64,000 bases of DNA from an uncultured Eubacterium sp. (GCA_947385875.1 CANDMV010000001.1:20238-84237), one strand, 5' to 3'; positions 17,119 through 27,222 are shown, counted from the first letter of the stretch. The notes: a model not told the origin generated them from the sequence alone. Made by a program: numbers and translations.

Positions 17119-19251
17119 ATGAAAATGACATCAAGACGTGTTCATTCACACCCTGATCAAAAAGAGAAGCGAGATTACAGCCGACAGATTCACTTTTTGA
17201 ACCGCTATTCTTTAATATTTCATGCATTGCTATCCTGTCTGCTGGTTATTATTATAGAGATTTGTTCCAGAAGGTCTGTCATCGGCGCATTTAAGTTTTT
17301 AGGCGCACATACTTTTGCATTTTTCTTTGACGCACTGATTATTTATGCTACACTGACGATTGTATATCTGTTCCGCCGCCGAATGCTGATGCGTATTATT
17401 ATAAGCAGTATCTGGCTGCTGCTCGGTATTATCAACGGATGTGTACTCTCTCAGCGCGTAACGCCGTTTGGCTATACAGACATTAAATGTATTTCCGATC
17501 TATTGACAATGACCAACACCCAGTATTTTACAAAGACACAGGAAATCTGCGTTGTTATTTTATTGTCTGCACTGACAATTTTTTTAATTATATTCAGCAT
17601 CAAGGGGCCAAAATTCCAAGGCAAAGCACATAAAGTCCGTGCTGTATGCTTGTGCATAGGCATGTGTATTCTGATGTCAGGCGCGACTACTTTGGCCCAG
17701 AATTCAAACTGGATGGCTTCCTATTTTTCAAATATCGCTCAGGGATATTCTGACTATGGTTTTGTATATGGCTTCTCCTCCAGTGTCATGAACCGCGGCA
17801 TGAGCAAGCCTGATGACTATTCAAAAGATACCATTAAGGCGATTGAAGAACGAGTTGCCAATGTTCGCGAAGATAATGCTTCCTATACAGTGGCGGATTC
17901 TAAAGAGCTGATATCCGATTCAGCGAATCCTGATGCACAGCAGCCGAATATTATCTGTGTCCTGCTAGAATCATTTATGGATCCAACTGAAATCAATTTT
18001 TTAGAGCTTTCAGAAGATCCAATTCCTAATTTCAGGGCATTGTGTGACAATTATACGTCCGGTTATCTCACAGTTCCAGTCGTTGGCGCCGGGACTGCCA
18101 ATTCGGAGTTTGAAGTACTTACCGGTATGAACCTGCGTTTTTTCGGCACAGGCGAATACCCATACAAAACAATTCTGAAAAAAACAAACTGTGAAAGTAT
18201 CGCATCTGACTTGTCCATGCTTGGCTACGGCACACATGTCGTCCATAACAACGGCGGCAACTTTTACAGCCGGGCAAATGCATTTTCCCAGTTTGGATTT
18301 GATACATTTACCAGCAAAGAGCTGATGAACATTCAGGAATACACTCCGCTCGGCTCATGGCCGACCGACGATATTCTGATTGATGAGACAGAAAAAGCTC
18401 TGGATTCCACACCAGACCAGTCAGATTTTGTGTATACAATTACTGTTCAGGGTCATGGAAATTATCCGAGTGAAAAGGTCATTCAGAATCCTGAAATCAA
18501 AGTGTCCGGCGCAGAGACAGAAGAAAAGAACAACCAATGGGAATATTATGTGAATGAAATCCATGAAGTGGATAAATTCATTGCCAATCTGACAGATATG
18601 CTTTCTAAAAGAGATGAAAAGACCATCCTTGTATTGTTCGGAGATCATCTGCCTACTATGGGGCTGACCGACGAAGATGTAAAGTCGGGTGATATTTTCA
18701 AGACACAGTATGCTACCTGGAATAATTTTGGCATGGAGCAAAAAGATGCTGACCTGACCGCATATCAGATGCTCGCTTATACAATGGAACAGGCTGGCAT
18801 TTATGAAGGAACGATCTTTACATACCATCAGGCCGGCCAGTACGATACAGAAGATGAACAGTATCAGAAAGGATTGGAAAACCTGCAGTATGACCTTCTC
18901 TATGGAGAACGCTATTGTTATGACGGCATTGACATATATCCTGCCACAGACCTTCAGATGGGCATTGACAAGACATATATCTATAACTACCGCGAAAATG
19001 CCGATGGCAGCCTGTCTATCTATGGAACAGGCTTTACAAACTGGAGCCGCATATATGTCAATGATGAGAAAATGTCAACTACGTTCGTATCAGACCGTCA
19101 GGTCGTTTTATCACCAGAAGATACCGAAAGCCTGGAAGACGGAGATATTTTAAAAGTATGTCAGGTAGGCTCCAGCAGTACAATCTTCCGTACAACAGAA
19201 AATGCGATGGCATATGATAAGCCTTTCGTTGGGCAGACTGAACTCGAATAG
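17119..19251 (+). CDS. LTA synthase family membrane sulfatase-like protein
   Basis: 710 residues. Membrane segments fill the first 200 residues; an extracellular alkaline-phosphatase-superfamily domain follows (about 260-560). Visible landmarks are the nucleophile region GAGTANSEFEVLTG, HGNY and LFGDHLPTMG, the metal-binding block. This matches LtaS-type glycerophosphate transferases or related phosphoglycerol/phosphoethanolamine transferases that decorate the envelope. A 120-residue extension follows the catalytic domain. The start ATG 17119 is 11 bases after AAGGAGG, and ATG 17125 is an alternative. The exact polymer is not predictable from sequence. Confidence 0.85.
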   Translation: MKMTSRRVHSHPDQKEKRDYSRQIHFLNRYSLIFHALLSCLLVIIIEICSRRSVIGAFKFLGAHTFAFFFDALIIYATLTIVYLFRRRMLMRIIISSIWLLLGIINGCVLSQRVTPFGYTDIKCISDLLTMTNTQYFTKTQEICVVILLSALTIFLIIFSIKGPKFQGKAHKVRAVCLCIGMCILMSGATTLAQNSNWMASYFSNIAQGYSDYGFVYGFSSSVMNRGMSKPDDYSKDTIKAIEERVANVREDNASYTVADSKELISDSANPDAQQPNIICVLLESFMDPTEINFLELSEDPIPNFRALCDNYTSGYLTVPVVGAGTANSEFEVLTGMNLRFFGTGEYPYKTILKKTNCESIASDLSMLGYGTHVVHNNGGNFYSRANAFSQFGFDTFTSKELMNIQEYTPLGSWPTDDILIDETEKALDSTPDQSDFVYTITVQGHGNYPSEKVIQNPEIKVSGAETEEKNNQWEYYVNEIHEVDKFIANLTDMLSKRDEKTILVLFGDHLPTMGLTDEDVKSGDIFKTQYATWNNFGMEQKDADLTAYQMLAYTMEQAGIYEGTIFTYHQAGQYDTEDEQYQKGLENLQYDLLYGERYCYDGIDIYPATDLQMGIDKTYIYNYRENADGSLSIYGTGFTNWSRIYVNDEKMSTTFVSDRQVVLSPEDTESLEDGDILKVCQVGSSSTIFRTTENAMAYDKPFVGQTELE

Positions 19252-19278
19252 TACAAAACTGCATAATTTATTTTTCAC

Positions 19279-19378
19279 AGGACTGCCGCACTAAGTAAAA
19301 TACATACAAGCATGATTTAGTAGATCTACAAATATGGAACTGCTATATTTTGTTGTATTTTCTTAGTGCGGCAGTCCT
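19279..19378. repeat. 100-base inverted-repeat element
   Basis: Perfect 17-base terminal arms AGGACTGCCGCACTAAG (19279-19295) and CTTAGTGCGGCAGTCCT (19362-19378), with the repeat continuing imperfectly inward (AAAATACA / TGTATTTT). It lies between the LTA-synthase-like gene and a truncated ATPase whose frame begins right at its edge. It could end the upstream transcript or be a small mobile element. Confidence 0.7.
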
Positions 19379-19381
19379 CAT

Positions 19382-20056
19382 ATTTTTATTAATTACTATC
19401 TTATTGCCAACGAATCATTTTGTCAGAAAATGATTGCAGGAAGTGATCATACATCTGAAGAACTTTTAAAAGAATTTGGCAATTTCAAAGTGTTACATAT
19501 AAAAGTAAAACTTGAAAAAATAAAATTGGCGGATTTATCACAAGAGTTTCAATTACCAGATGCTTTACAGAGCTTAATAGGGACTCAGGAAGGTAATAGA
19601 ATAGAAGCAAAGGTAATATATGACCAATTTGAAGTTGATTTGATGACCGAGGAGTCAGCCGGAGTAAAACGTTTATTTCAAATAATTTGTCCGATCATTG
19701 AGATTTTGATTGATGGTCGAACACTTATTTGTGATGAATTAGAAGCCAGTTTACATGAATCAGTTATTTATCAAATTGTACAAATATTTCACCATTGTCA
19801 ATATGATAAATTTGCGCAATTAATTTTTTCTACACATGATACAAGCTTATTAGATACAGATTTATTTCGAAGAGATCAAGTGTGGTTTACTCAATTAAAT
19901 TCGGAACGTGCAACTGATTTATATTCTCTTGTTGAAATTAAAAATGTGCGAAAAACTGAAAATTTGAAAAAAGGATCTATTTCCGGGAAATATGGTGCCA
20001 TACCTATGCTTAATAAAAAGTTCTTTCAAGAATTGGAAAAAGGTATTTTAGAATAG
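19382..20056 (+). pseudogene. Truncated AAA15-type ATPase (C-terminal remnant)
   Basis: Only the C-terminal half of an OLD/RloA-like AAA15 ATPase remains. The Walker B motif LICDELEASLH, the switch FSTHDTSLLD and the closing SGKYGAIP are present, but the N-terminal Walker A region is gone. In-frame codons before the first ATG (19430) continue coding-like sequence back to the inverted-repeat element, whose edge coincides with the break. Base composition is AT-richer than its neighbours. Such ATPases are usually partners in anti-phage or abortive-infection pairs. The region is probably non-functional; a short protein from 19430 is possible. Confidence 0.7.
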
Positions 20057-20060
20057 GAGG

Positions 20061-20309
20061 GTGCTACATGATTTGCTTAAATCTGGAAAAATTATCGAAG
20101 GAGAAAATATCTGGCGAGCACAGATTGTATTTCTGGCAAGCGCTCTCGATTTTTATATGCACGAATTGACCAAATATGGTTTATGTGAGATTTATAATGA
20201 AAATTGGGAGCGAACAGATAAATATGAAAATCTACAAGTAAATATGACAGTACATAAAATTGTAGGTTTACTCGAAAAAAGTGTCAGCATTTGCGTAAGC
20301 ATTTCATAA
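20061..20309 (+). pseudogene. HEPN-like protein fragment, partner of the truncated ATPase
   Basis: An 82-codon frame beginning GTG directly after AGGAGG; TTG 20073 has better spacing. WRAQIVFLASALDFYMHELTKYG resembles the N-terminal helices of RiboL-PSP-HEPN type domains, which are often RNase-like and paired with ATPases; no catalytic RxxxxH is visible because the protein is cut short. After about residue 70 similarity stops and a short unrelated tail ends the frame. It lies 4 bases after the ATPase remnant, so the two were one operon. Family call is tentative. Confidence 0.45.
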
Positions 20310-20329
20310 TAAATCTGATTAAAGGTGAA

Positions 20330-20409
20330 TGTCAGAATTTCCAGATAACTATTTTCGTGTATTCCCATAAATCAGGGATTATAGAAACTTTTAAAAAGAA
20401 ATTCTGACA
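20330..20409. repeat. Inverted repeat after the HEPN-like fragment
   Basis: Arms TGTCAGAATTTC (20330-20341) and GAAATTCTGACA (20398-20409), perfect over 12 bases, 56-base loop. It borders the truncated 3' side of the decayed gene pair. Confidence 0.5.
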
Positions 20410-20459
20410 CGCCCCTAAAAAACACCTTTTAAAACGGCACCTTTCGCATTCTTTCCTAA

Positions 20460-22358
20460 TTATAATATGACATTTCCCTGCTCGATCGTACCATCACGAT
20501 ACGCTGCAAGCAGTTTTTTCAGTCCTTCAATATCTTCTAATATTTTCTTTCCGCTATCTGTATGCTTTACCATCAGACGTTCTTTTTCAGTCTCTACAAG
20601 CTCGCTATGCGACTCTATATCCTTATTCTCCCGCAGAGCAGAGTATACGCTTTCAAACGGCTGGTGTGATTTAATACGGATTCCATGTGAATTATAAATC
20701 AATGTATATCCTGCGAGCCCCGTCGTCTTATGATAACTGCGGCAGAACCCTCCGTCAATCACAATCAGCCTGCCATTGGCACGAACCGGCTGCTCGCCTT
20801 TTCCCGTGCGTACCGGCGTATGCCCATTAATAATATGCGACATCGATGAATATAATCCGAACTCCCTCAGAATCATATTGCAAGTTTTTTCCGTCTTGTA
20901 GAACTTATAATAAGGATCTGATTCCTCATGCCATACAGATTCATCCGCAATATAACTGCGCTCAAAGGTCTTAATATTACGTCCGCACAGCGGCGACCTT
21001 CTGCCGCACCAAAGGTACCACATAAAGTCCAAATCCTTCTGCTTGCGCCCTGACAGATAAGCACGACGGCTTGTCTTATCCGCATAGTCCAGATATGCCC
21101 GTCCTTTGTACATTCTTCCGTCAATGCAGATGCCCTCAAAGTTACCCTCATCATCCAGAGGGATGCAGCCGTGATACAGCAGATTCCCATTATACGATTT
21201 ATACATGCCTCCCTTTTTATATAAAAACCGGATGTGTTCATTTAAGCGGCTGCTGTTTATAAATGCCATGCACAGCTCATCCATGATTTCATCCTCGTCC
21301 GGTGAAAGCTTATATACATCATTGCGGTCAATGGTTGGAAACTCTGTCTCTGTCAGTTCATATGTCTTTCCTTCCAGCTCTATCGTATGGTTCTCCCAGT
21401 TAATCTGATGCAGCAGCCTGCGGTCATCCATCTCATACTCTGGATGTCTTGCAATAATCTGTCCTTCCAGCTTGAACATCATCACTGTAATTGCCTTCAC
21501 TGCTGCTTTCATTGGATCAATACCTGGATATAATTTCTCTGAATACAGCGTCAGCTTCCGAAGGCTGATCCCATAGCTGTTTTCTAAGATCTCGGTATTA
21601 TTATATTTTAAATTGTTGCGCACGACATTTGCAATGCACGCCTTGCTTCCGGCAGCTGCTCCCATCCACAAAATATCATGATTGCCCCATTCGATGTCTA
21701 AAGAATGGTATTTCATCAGAAGATCTAAAATCTGGTCCGCGCAGGCGCCTCTGTCAAAAATATCCCCTACAATATGCAGCCGGTCTACAGCCAGCCTTTT
21801 AATCAAATCGGCCAGTGCTACGATAAATTCTTCAGCATTATCCAGCTCAATAATTGTCTTAAGTATCTCTCGGTGATAGATGACCTGATTATCGTCTTCA
21901 TCCTTCTGCACATGCAGAAGCTCATCTATAATGTAGGCAAATTCCTCCGGCATCGCCTTACGTACTTTGGAACGTGTATATTTGGACGATAAGGTCTTAG
22001 CGATTTCTATCAGCTCCGTTAGAATCTCACGATACCATTCACGCAGATTAATAATATCCTTTTTAATCAATTCCAGCTTTTCCCTCGGATAATAGATCAA
22101 TGTGCAGATCTGCTCACGCTCTGCATCAGATAAGAGATCTTCAAAAAGCATATCCACCTTCTCACGGATAACGCCGGAACAGTTATTCAAAATATGATAA
22201 AATGCTTCATACTCTCCATGCAGATCACTCATAAAATGCTCTGTGCCCTTCGGCAGATTCAGGATTGCATTCAAATTGATGATCTCACGGCATACCGTCT
22301 GGATCGTCGGATATTTTTCCGCCAGCAGATTCAAATATTTCTCTTGTTCGAATTCCAT
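20460..22358 (-). CDS. fbp: Fructose-1,6-bisphosphatase, class III
   Basis: The gluconeogenic phosphatase that converts fructose-1,6-bisphosphate to fructose-6-phosphate. At 632 residues it matches the large Firmicutes class III enzyme. The metallophosphoesterase motifs are HFMSDLHGEYEAF near residue 42, GDIFDRGACAD near 200, WGNHDILWMGAAAG near 230 and NGHTPVRTGKGEQP near 510. ATG 22358 follows AAAGGGGGAAATAT; the frame opens at a TTG at 22376, which lacks a site. It appears to be a single-gene unit. Confidence 0.96.
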   Translation of the reverse strand: MEFEQEKYLNLLAEKYPTIQTVCREIINLNAILNLPKGTEHFMSDLHGEYEAFYHILNNCSGVIREKVDMLFEDLLSDAEREQICTLIYYPREKLELIKKDIINLREWYREILTELIEIAKTLSSKYTRSKVRKAMPEEFAYIIDELLHVQKDEDDNQVIYHREILKTIIELDNAEEFIVALADLIKRLAVDRLHIVGDIFDRGACADQILDLLMKYHSLDIEWGNHDILWMGAAAGSKACIANVVRNNLKYNNTEILENSYGISLRKLTLYSEKLYPGIDPMKAAVKAITVMMFKLEGQIIARHPEYEMDDRRLLHQINWENHTIELEGKTYELTETEFPTIDRNDVYKLSPDEDEIMDELCMAFINSSRLNEHIRFLYKKGGMYKSYNGNLLYHGCIPLDDEGNFEGICIDGRMYKGRAYLDYADKTSRRAYLSGRKQKDLDFMWYLWCGRRSPLCGRNIKTFERSYIADESVWHEESDPYYKFYKTEKTCNMILREFGLYSSMSHIINGHTPVRTGKGEQPVRANGRLIVIDGGFCRSYHKTTGLAGYTLIYNSHGIRIKSHQPFESVYSALRENKDIESHSELVETEKERLMVKHTDSGKKILEDIEGLKKLLAAYRDGTIEQGNVIL

Positions 22359-22618
22359 ATATTTCCCCCTTTTCAATGCACTTGCAGTTAAGCTGTTTTT
22401 GTCAACCCCATTAACATTTTAAATCTCCTGATATTCTATAACATGCTACATTGACTGCCTTTCCGTTTTTGATTATATCAAACTGCCGTCTATCCTGCAA
22501 TCAGTTTCATGAAAGGAATTTTTTCGAAATATTTTATAAAGTGCGGTATAAAATGATTTCCACTTCCACATAATACTTCCTGTAAACAAGCTATTATTTA
22601 AGAAAGAGGTACGACATT

Positions 22619-23077
22619 ATGATTTTAACAGAAAAAGAAACTACTGCAATCAAAGACTTGCAGACTCAGGAAAAAAGCTGTATTGAAAAATATAACCGCT
22701 ACAGCTCAGAAGCAAAAGATACTGTATTACAAGACCTGTTCAAGAGTCTGGAAAAAGAAGAACAGGAGCATTATCAGTCTCTGGGCAAGGTACTTTCCGG
22801 CACTGTACCGACCTGCAACTGCAACGACAATGACGGCAAGCGTTATGATCCGCCAGCAACGTACAATGCAATGACAGAAAATAACGATAAGAAAAACGAC
22901 TGCTTCTTAGCAACAGACTGCATCGGAACGGAAAAAATGGTGTCATCTGAATACAACAGCAACGTATTCAAGTTCTCAGAGCCAAGCCTTCGCAAGCTGT
23001 TAGCTGATATACAGATCGAAGAACAGAACCATGCAGAAATGCTGTATAAGTATAAAACTGTAAACGGAATGTCGTAA
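22619..23077 (+). CDS. CotF-like (ferritin-like fold) spore coat protein
   Basis: 152 residues of alternating charged helices, ending IQIEEQNHAEMLYKYK. MILTEKETTAIKDLQTQEKSCIEKY at the start is typical of the CotF/DUF-type coat family of Clostridia. A Cys/Asn/Asp linker (CNCNDNDGKRYD) divides two helical hairpins. Likely incorporated in the spore coat. The start follows GAAAGAGGTACGACATT. I saw no clear sigma-A promoter, and a sporulation sigma factor is plausible (inference). Confidence 0.75.
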   Translation: MILTEKETTAIKDLQTQEKSCIEKYNRYSSEAKDTVLQDLFKSLEKEEQEHYQSLGKVLSGTVPTCNCNDNDGKRYDPPATYNAMTENNDKKNDCFLATDCIGTEKMVSSEYNSNVFKFSEPSLRKLLADIQIEEQNHAEMLYKYKTVNGMS

Positions 23078-23096
23078 TGTAATTTCGTTCTTATAA

Positions 23097-23130
23097 AACC
23101 TGCCCTGCTTCATGCGCGGGCAGGTTTTTT
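23097..23130 (+). terminator. Terminator after the CotF-like gene
   Basis: Stem AACCTGCCC (23097-23105) / GGGCAGGTT (23118-23126) followed by a T tract to 23130, 20 bases after the stop. The rest of the gap to 23397 holds the GH3 promoter and nothing else I recognise. Confidence 0.8.
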
Positions 23131-23247
23131 CATTTAATAATATTTCTTGGTAATTTAACAGCTGCCTAGAGTGTATTTGAAAAATGCTTACCATTTTTTT
23201 ATTGCTGACCACTTTTGACAATTTAACGACCACTTAGGTAATCCGGG

Positions 23248-23276
23248 TTGAATAGCATCATTTTATTTTATATATT
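23248..23276 (+). promoter_or_regulatory. Promoter for the GH3 gene
   Basis: TTGAAT (23248-23253), 17-base spacer, TATATT (23271-23276), about 120 bases before the start. Confidence 0.5.
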
Positions 23277-23397
23277 ATGCCTATACATACTCTAAAATCG
23301 TCTTGTATTTTGGTGATTTTTACAGAGGAACTGGGAACACCATCATAAGCTGTAAATATCCCCATACAGACAGCGAACGGATATAAAGGAGGAAGCT

Positions 23398-26394
23398 ATG
23401 GAAAACAAAAATGAACTGAAAACTCGCAAAAAAGAATTTAATCGTGCACGACGAAAAGCGACAAGGCCCTGGAAAATACTAACCTTTATCAGCGCGCCAA
23501 TTACTGCCATCCTGATTGCAGCCGCTGTATTCTGTAGTATCTTTGACAACTCACTGTCTATATTTGTCGGCGGAACATTTAACAATATTAAAAACAGGGA
23601 TGAAAACGCCACTTATTACAAATTAGACTTTGATTCTAAGGAAGAAATGGTCCATTATGGTGAAGACCTATGTAAACAGGTAGAAGCAGAAGGAGCTGCG
23701 CTGCTTATGAACGAAAACAACGCGCTGCCGCTAGACAAAGGCTCCAAGGTCAGCTGTTTTTCCACTTCCTCTGTGAATCTGGTCTATGGCGGCACCGGCT
23801 CAGGCAATATCGACGCATCGACTGCGAATACGCTAAAAGGCTCGCTCGAAATCGCAGGATTTGAAGTAAATAAAACACTCTGGGATTTTTATCTAAATGA
23901 TGCTTCTGAATATCAGCGTAAAGCAGGCGGCATGGTCTCCACAGAATCAGCTACAGTATCGGAATGCCCATGGGATGTCTACACAGATGAAGTGAAGGAT
24001 TCTGTCATCTCCTACGGTGATGCTGCAATCATTACATTCTCTCGTGTCGGCGGTGAAGGTGCCGACTTAGACCATCGAAATGTGAATTATCTTGCATTAG
24101 ATGAACACGAAAAAGAAATGATGGAAAATATTGCAGCTATGAAAGCTGGCGGTTCCATTAAGAAAATTATCGTGCTAATCAATACAGCAAACGCGCTTCA
24201 GGTCGATTTTTTGAAGGAAAATGAATATGGAATAGATGCCTGTCTATGGATTGGCGACGTAGGTATATCCGGCATCGACGCAGTCGGCGAGATTCTGGCA
24301 GGAACTATCACGCCTTCCGGAAGCCTTGTAGATACGTACTGTTACAACAACTACTCCTCTCCGGCTATGGCTAATTTTTCACCTGTTACCTATGAAGGCT
24401 ATGAAGAAGGCATTATTCCTAAAAACGCAAGTACTTATATGATTTATCAGGAAGGCATTTATGTAGGATATAAGTACTACGAGACACGTTATGAAGACTA
24501 TGTCATGGAAAAAGGCAATGCAGGCGATTACAATTACAGCGACGATGTAGCTTTCCCGTTCGGCTACGGACTCAGCTATACAGAGTTTGGCTACAGTGAC
24601 CTGTCTGCCAAATATGACGAAGGTACAGATCAATTTGAAGTAAAAGTAACTGTAACAAATGAAGGAAGCACTTATTCAGGCAAAAAAGCTGTACAAATCT
24701 ATGTACAGTCCCCATATACTTCATATGACATTAATAATAACGTAGAGAAAGCTTCCGTAGCACTCTGCGGTTTTGGAAAAACAGATATCCTTGCTCCGGG
24801 CGAGTCTGAAACGCTGACCATATATGTGGACCGCAGAGAGTTTGCTTCCTACGACGCGTATGGTGCAGGCACCTATATTCTGGATGAAGGCGATTACTAT
24901 CTGACAGCAGCTTTCGATGCGCATAATGCTGTAAACAATATACTTGCCGCCAAAGGATACAAGGCCTCAGACGGGCGCATGGACACAGACGGAGACAAGT
25001 CTCTTACTTTCAAATGGAACAATAAAAAATTAGATACAACGACTTATGCTGCATCACTTAATGGCACACAGATTACAAACCAGTTATCAAATGCAGACAT
25101 TAAGTTAAGTGAAGACCTCGGCGGTACAGATGTCACCTACCTGTCACGTAATGACTGGACAGGGACTTTCCCTACAGAATCCTTGAAAATCATTCTGACA
25201 GAAAATCTGATAGCAAAGCTTCAGGATGTACAATACAATGCAGCCGATTATGACGCTGTAGACATGCCGCAGCTGAATGCAGACAACGGCTTAAAGCTAG
25301 TCGACATGATCGGGCTTGAATATGATGATCCAAAATGGGAACAGCTGCTGGCTCAGCTCTCATTTGATGATATGGTATCCCTGATTGGAGATTCTTTCCA
25401 CTGGACAATGCCGATTGAATCTGTGCAGGCACCTGGCACGCGTGATGAAAACGGCCCTCAGGGTCTGACTGCCTCTTTATTCAAAGCAGGAGACGAAGAA
25501 GGAAAAACCGCTCTGACAGCAACAGCATTTACATCCGAAGATGTGATGGCTGCTACCTTAAACACCAATCTGATGTATGAAATCGGAAAAGTAATCGCCA
25601 ACAACTGCATCGCAGCAGATATCGCCTGTCTCTACGGCCCAGGCAGCAATATGCATAGAACCCCATATGGCGGACGAAACTTTGAGTACTATTCTGAAGA
25701 CGCGTTTCTTTCTGGTGAAATGGGAAAATATGAAGTACAGGCAATGACAGACAGAGGAATCTTCGTAGTATTGAAGCATTTTGCATTAAATGACTGTGAG
25801 CAGGATCGAATCGGCCTTGGTGTCTGGCTAAATGAACAGACTGCCAGAGAGATTTACTTAAAGGCATTTCAGGCTCCGGTAGAAGAAGCCGATGCGGGAC
25901 TGATGGTCGCTTATACTCGATGGGGAGCCATCTGGTCAGGAGGGAACCTTGGTCTGATGCACAATATTCTGCGCGAGGAATGGGGAAAGATCGGCTTAAT
26001 CATTACCGATAATGTACTCACCTCATATGTAAACGGCCCTGATGGAATCATTTCAGGCGGAGTATCTACGTTTGATGCTATGCTGCCATTAGTAACCAAT
26101 GCTCTTCCAAAATACAAAAATGATCCTGTTATGGTCACTGCCATGCTGGAAGCATGTCATCAGAATCTTTATTCTATCGCAAATTCGGCAGGCATGAACG
26201 GTATCGGCCCGAATACTATTATAAAGAAAAGAAATATCGCAATCGTAACCGGGTTATGGGCAGGCTGTATTGCGGTCGGCATGTTATTTGTAGTATCGCT
26301 TGTATTATGGATCATTAAGAAGCAGAGATTTAAGAAGACAGATATTTATATAAATTATAAAGCTGATCTGGCAGAATATAAGGCTCAATCTTAA
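23398..26394 (+). CDS. Membrane-anchored family 3 glycoside hydrolase, domain-permuted
   Basis: 998 residues. Membrane segments lie near residues 26-48 and 955-980, so the catalytic part is held outside between two anchors. The GH3 C-terminal (alpha/beta sandwich) domain comes first (about 80-400), then an FnIII-like domain (about 400-510), then the N-terminal-type TIM barrel (about 670-940). This inverted order is known for some ruminal beta-glucosidases. In the barrel DENGPQGL, KHFALND (about 793-799) and the nucleophile motif LIITDN (Asp near 871) are present. Substrate is not predictable. ATG 23398 follows AAAGGAGGAAGCT. It appears to be monocistronic. Confidence 0.9.
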   Translation: MENKNELKTRKKEFNRARRKATRPWKILTFISAPITAILIAAAVFCSIFDNSLSIFVGGTFNNIKNRDENATYYKLDFDSKEEMVHYGEDLCKQVEAEGAALLMNENNALPLDKGSKVSCFSTSSVNLVYGGTGSGNIDASTANTLKGSLEIAGFEVNKTLWDFYLNDASEYQRKAGGMVSTESATVSECPWDVYTDEVKDSVISYGDAAIITFSRVGGEGADLDHRNVNYLALDEHEKEMMENIAAMKAGGSIKKIIVLINTANALQVDFLKENEYGIDACLWIGDVGISGIDAVGEILAGTITPSGSLVDTYCYNNYSSPAMANFSPVTYEGYEEGIIPKNASTYMIYQEGIYVGYKYYETRYEDYVMEKGNAGDYNYSDDVAFPFGYGLSYTEFGYSDLSAKYDEGTDQFEVKVTVTNEGSTYSGKKAVQIYVQSPYTSYDINNNVEKASVALCGFGKTDILAPGESETLTIYVDRREFASYDAYGAGTYILDEGDYYLTAAFDAHNAVNNILAAKGYKASDGRMDTDGDKSLTFKWNNKKLDTTTYAASLNGTQITNQLSNADIKLSEDLGGTDVTYLSRNDWTGTFPTESLKIILTENLIAKLQDVQYNAADYDAVDMPQLNADNGLKLVDMIGLEYDDPKWEQLLAQLSFDDMVSLIGDSFHWTMPIESVQAPGTRDENGPQGLTASLFKAGDEEGKTALTATAFTSEDVMAATLNTNLMYEIGKVIANNCIAADIACLYGPGSNMHRTPYGGRNFEYYSEDAFLSGEMGKYEVQAMTDRGIFVVLKHFALNDCEQDRIGLGVWLNEQTAREIYLKAFQAPVEEADAGLMVAYTRWGAIWSGGNLGLMHNILREEWGKIGLIITDNVLTSYVNGPDGIISGGVSTFDAMLPLVTNALPKYKNDPVMVTAMLEACHQNLYSIANSAGMNGIGPNTIIKKRNIAIVTGLWAGCIAVGMLFVVSLVLWIIKKQRFKKTDIYINYKADLAEYKAQS

Positions 26395-26447
26395 AATATA
26401 AATGGCTGCTTTTCAGAAAACCTTGTAAACAGTCTGGATAAGTATTA

Positions 26448-26489
26448 CATTATGGGGAAGGCGGACGCCGGGTGAGGGGAGCTGTTCTT
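26448..26489 (+). repeat. Partial copy of palindromic family B
   Basis: CATTATGGGG followed by GACGCCGGGTGAGGGGAGCT matches the right end of the long palindrome at 43671-43921 (reverse orientation). No second arm is seen here, so it is a half copy. Confidence 0.6.
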
Positions 26490-26542
26490 GACAATCCTTA
26501 CAATAAATCGGCAAATACAATGCCGTTACGTATTCGCAGTAC

Positions 26543-26578
26543 AAAAAACAGCAGTGCATATATATGCCAACTGCTGTT
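26543..26578 (-). terminator. Terminator after niaR
   Basis: Stem AACAGCAG (26547-26554) / CTGCTGTT (26571-26578) with further pairing inside, followed on the minus strand by a T run (A tract 26543-26548 on plus). It ends the nadB-nadC-niaR unit. Confidence 0.75.
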
Positions 26579-26595
26579 TCCCTATTTTTATGTGC

Positions 26596-27162
26596 CTACG
26601 ACTTTGCCGATATTTTTGCCCGATTCCAAAAGTCAACCGGCTCATCTTCCTGCAGACAGGCCAGCATCCCTTTTTCCTCCAGCATCTTATGAATACTATC
26701 CAATGTCTGATCATCATCCGCAGATATAGTATGGTAATGATAACCCGATGTTACATTTTTAAGCAGACTTGATTTCCCGGATCGTATTTTTTCCATAAAA
26801 TCCTGAATGTCTCTTCGAGAGCGTATTTTCATATCCGCACGCACAATCCCATATACTCGGTGATAAATAAACACATCCCTTACTTTTCCGCCCAGATCTA
26901 TAATCAAAGTCAGTTCTTCTTCTGTCTGTTCATCAGAATGAAGCATCTTAAAAACCCTGCTGACCTCATGCGCTGTCTGCATTATAACATATCCCCGGCT
27001 TGCTGATAAAATATCAGCTCCATTTGCACGCAGTAATGCTATATCCTGAACAATAATCTGACGGCTGACCTGAAGCTGCTGTGCGAGCACAGCCCCGGAA
27101 ATCGGTTCTTTACTATTAGATAATATTTGAAATAACTGTTTTCTCCGCTGTTCTCCACTCAT
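26596..27162 (-). CDS. niaR: NiaR-type transcriptional repressor of NAD biosynthesis
   Basis: 188 residues. An N-terminal winged-helix (HTH_11) domain, KQLFQILSNSKEPISGAVL then VSRQIIVQDIALLRANGA, is followed by a 3H domain with conserved His residues (YHRVYG, SGYHYHTIS) that in NiaR/YrxA binds metal and senses niacin. It is the last gene of a nadB-nadC-niaR unit, which supports the assignment. ATG 27162 has AAAGGAGAG 12 bases upstream; the frame opens at 27213 with poorer sites. A matching operator sits in the nadA-nadB divergent region, so autoregulation is likely. Confidence 0.9.
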   Translation of the reverse strand: MSGEQRRKQLFQILSNSKEPISGAVLAQQLQVSRQIIVQDIALLRANGADILSASRGYVIMQTAHEVSRVFKMLHSDEQTEEELTLIIDLGGKVRDVFIYHRVYGIVRADMKIRSRRDIQDFMEKIRSGKSSLLKNVTSGYHYHTISADDDQTLDSIHKMLEEKGMLACLQEDEPVDFWNRAKISAKS

Positions 27163-27222
27163 CGCAGCATACTCTCCTTTCTTTTTATTCATGCCGCTGC
27201 TGTTTGTATGCAAAGCTGATTT

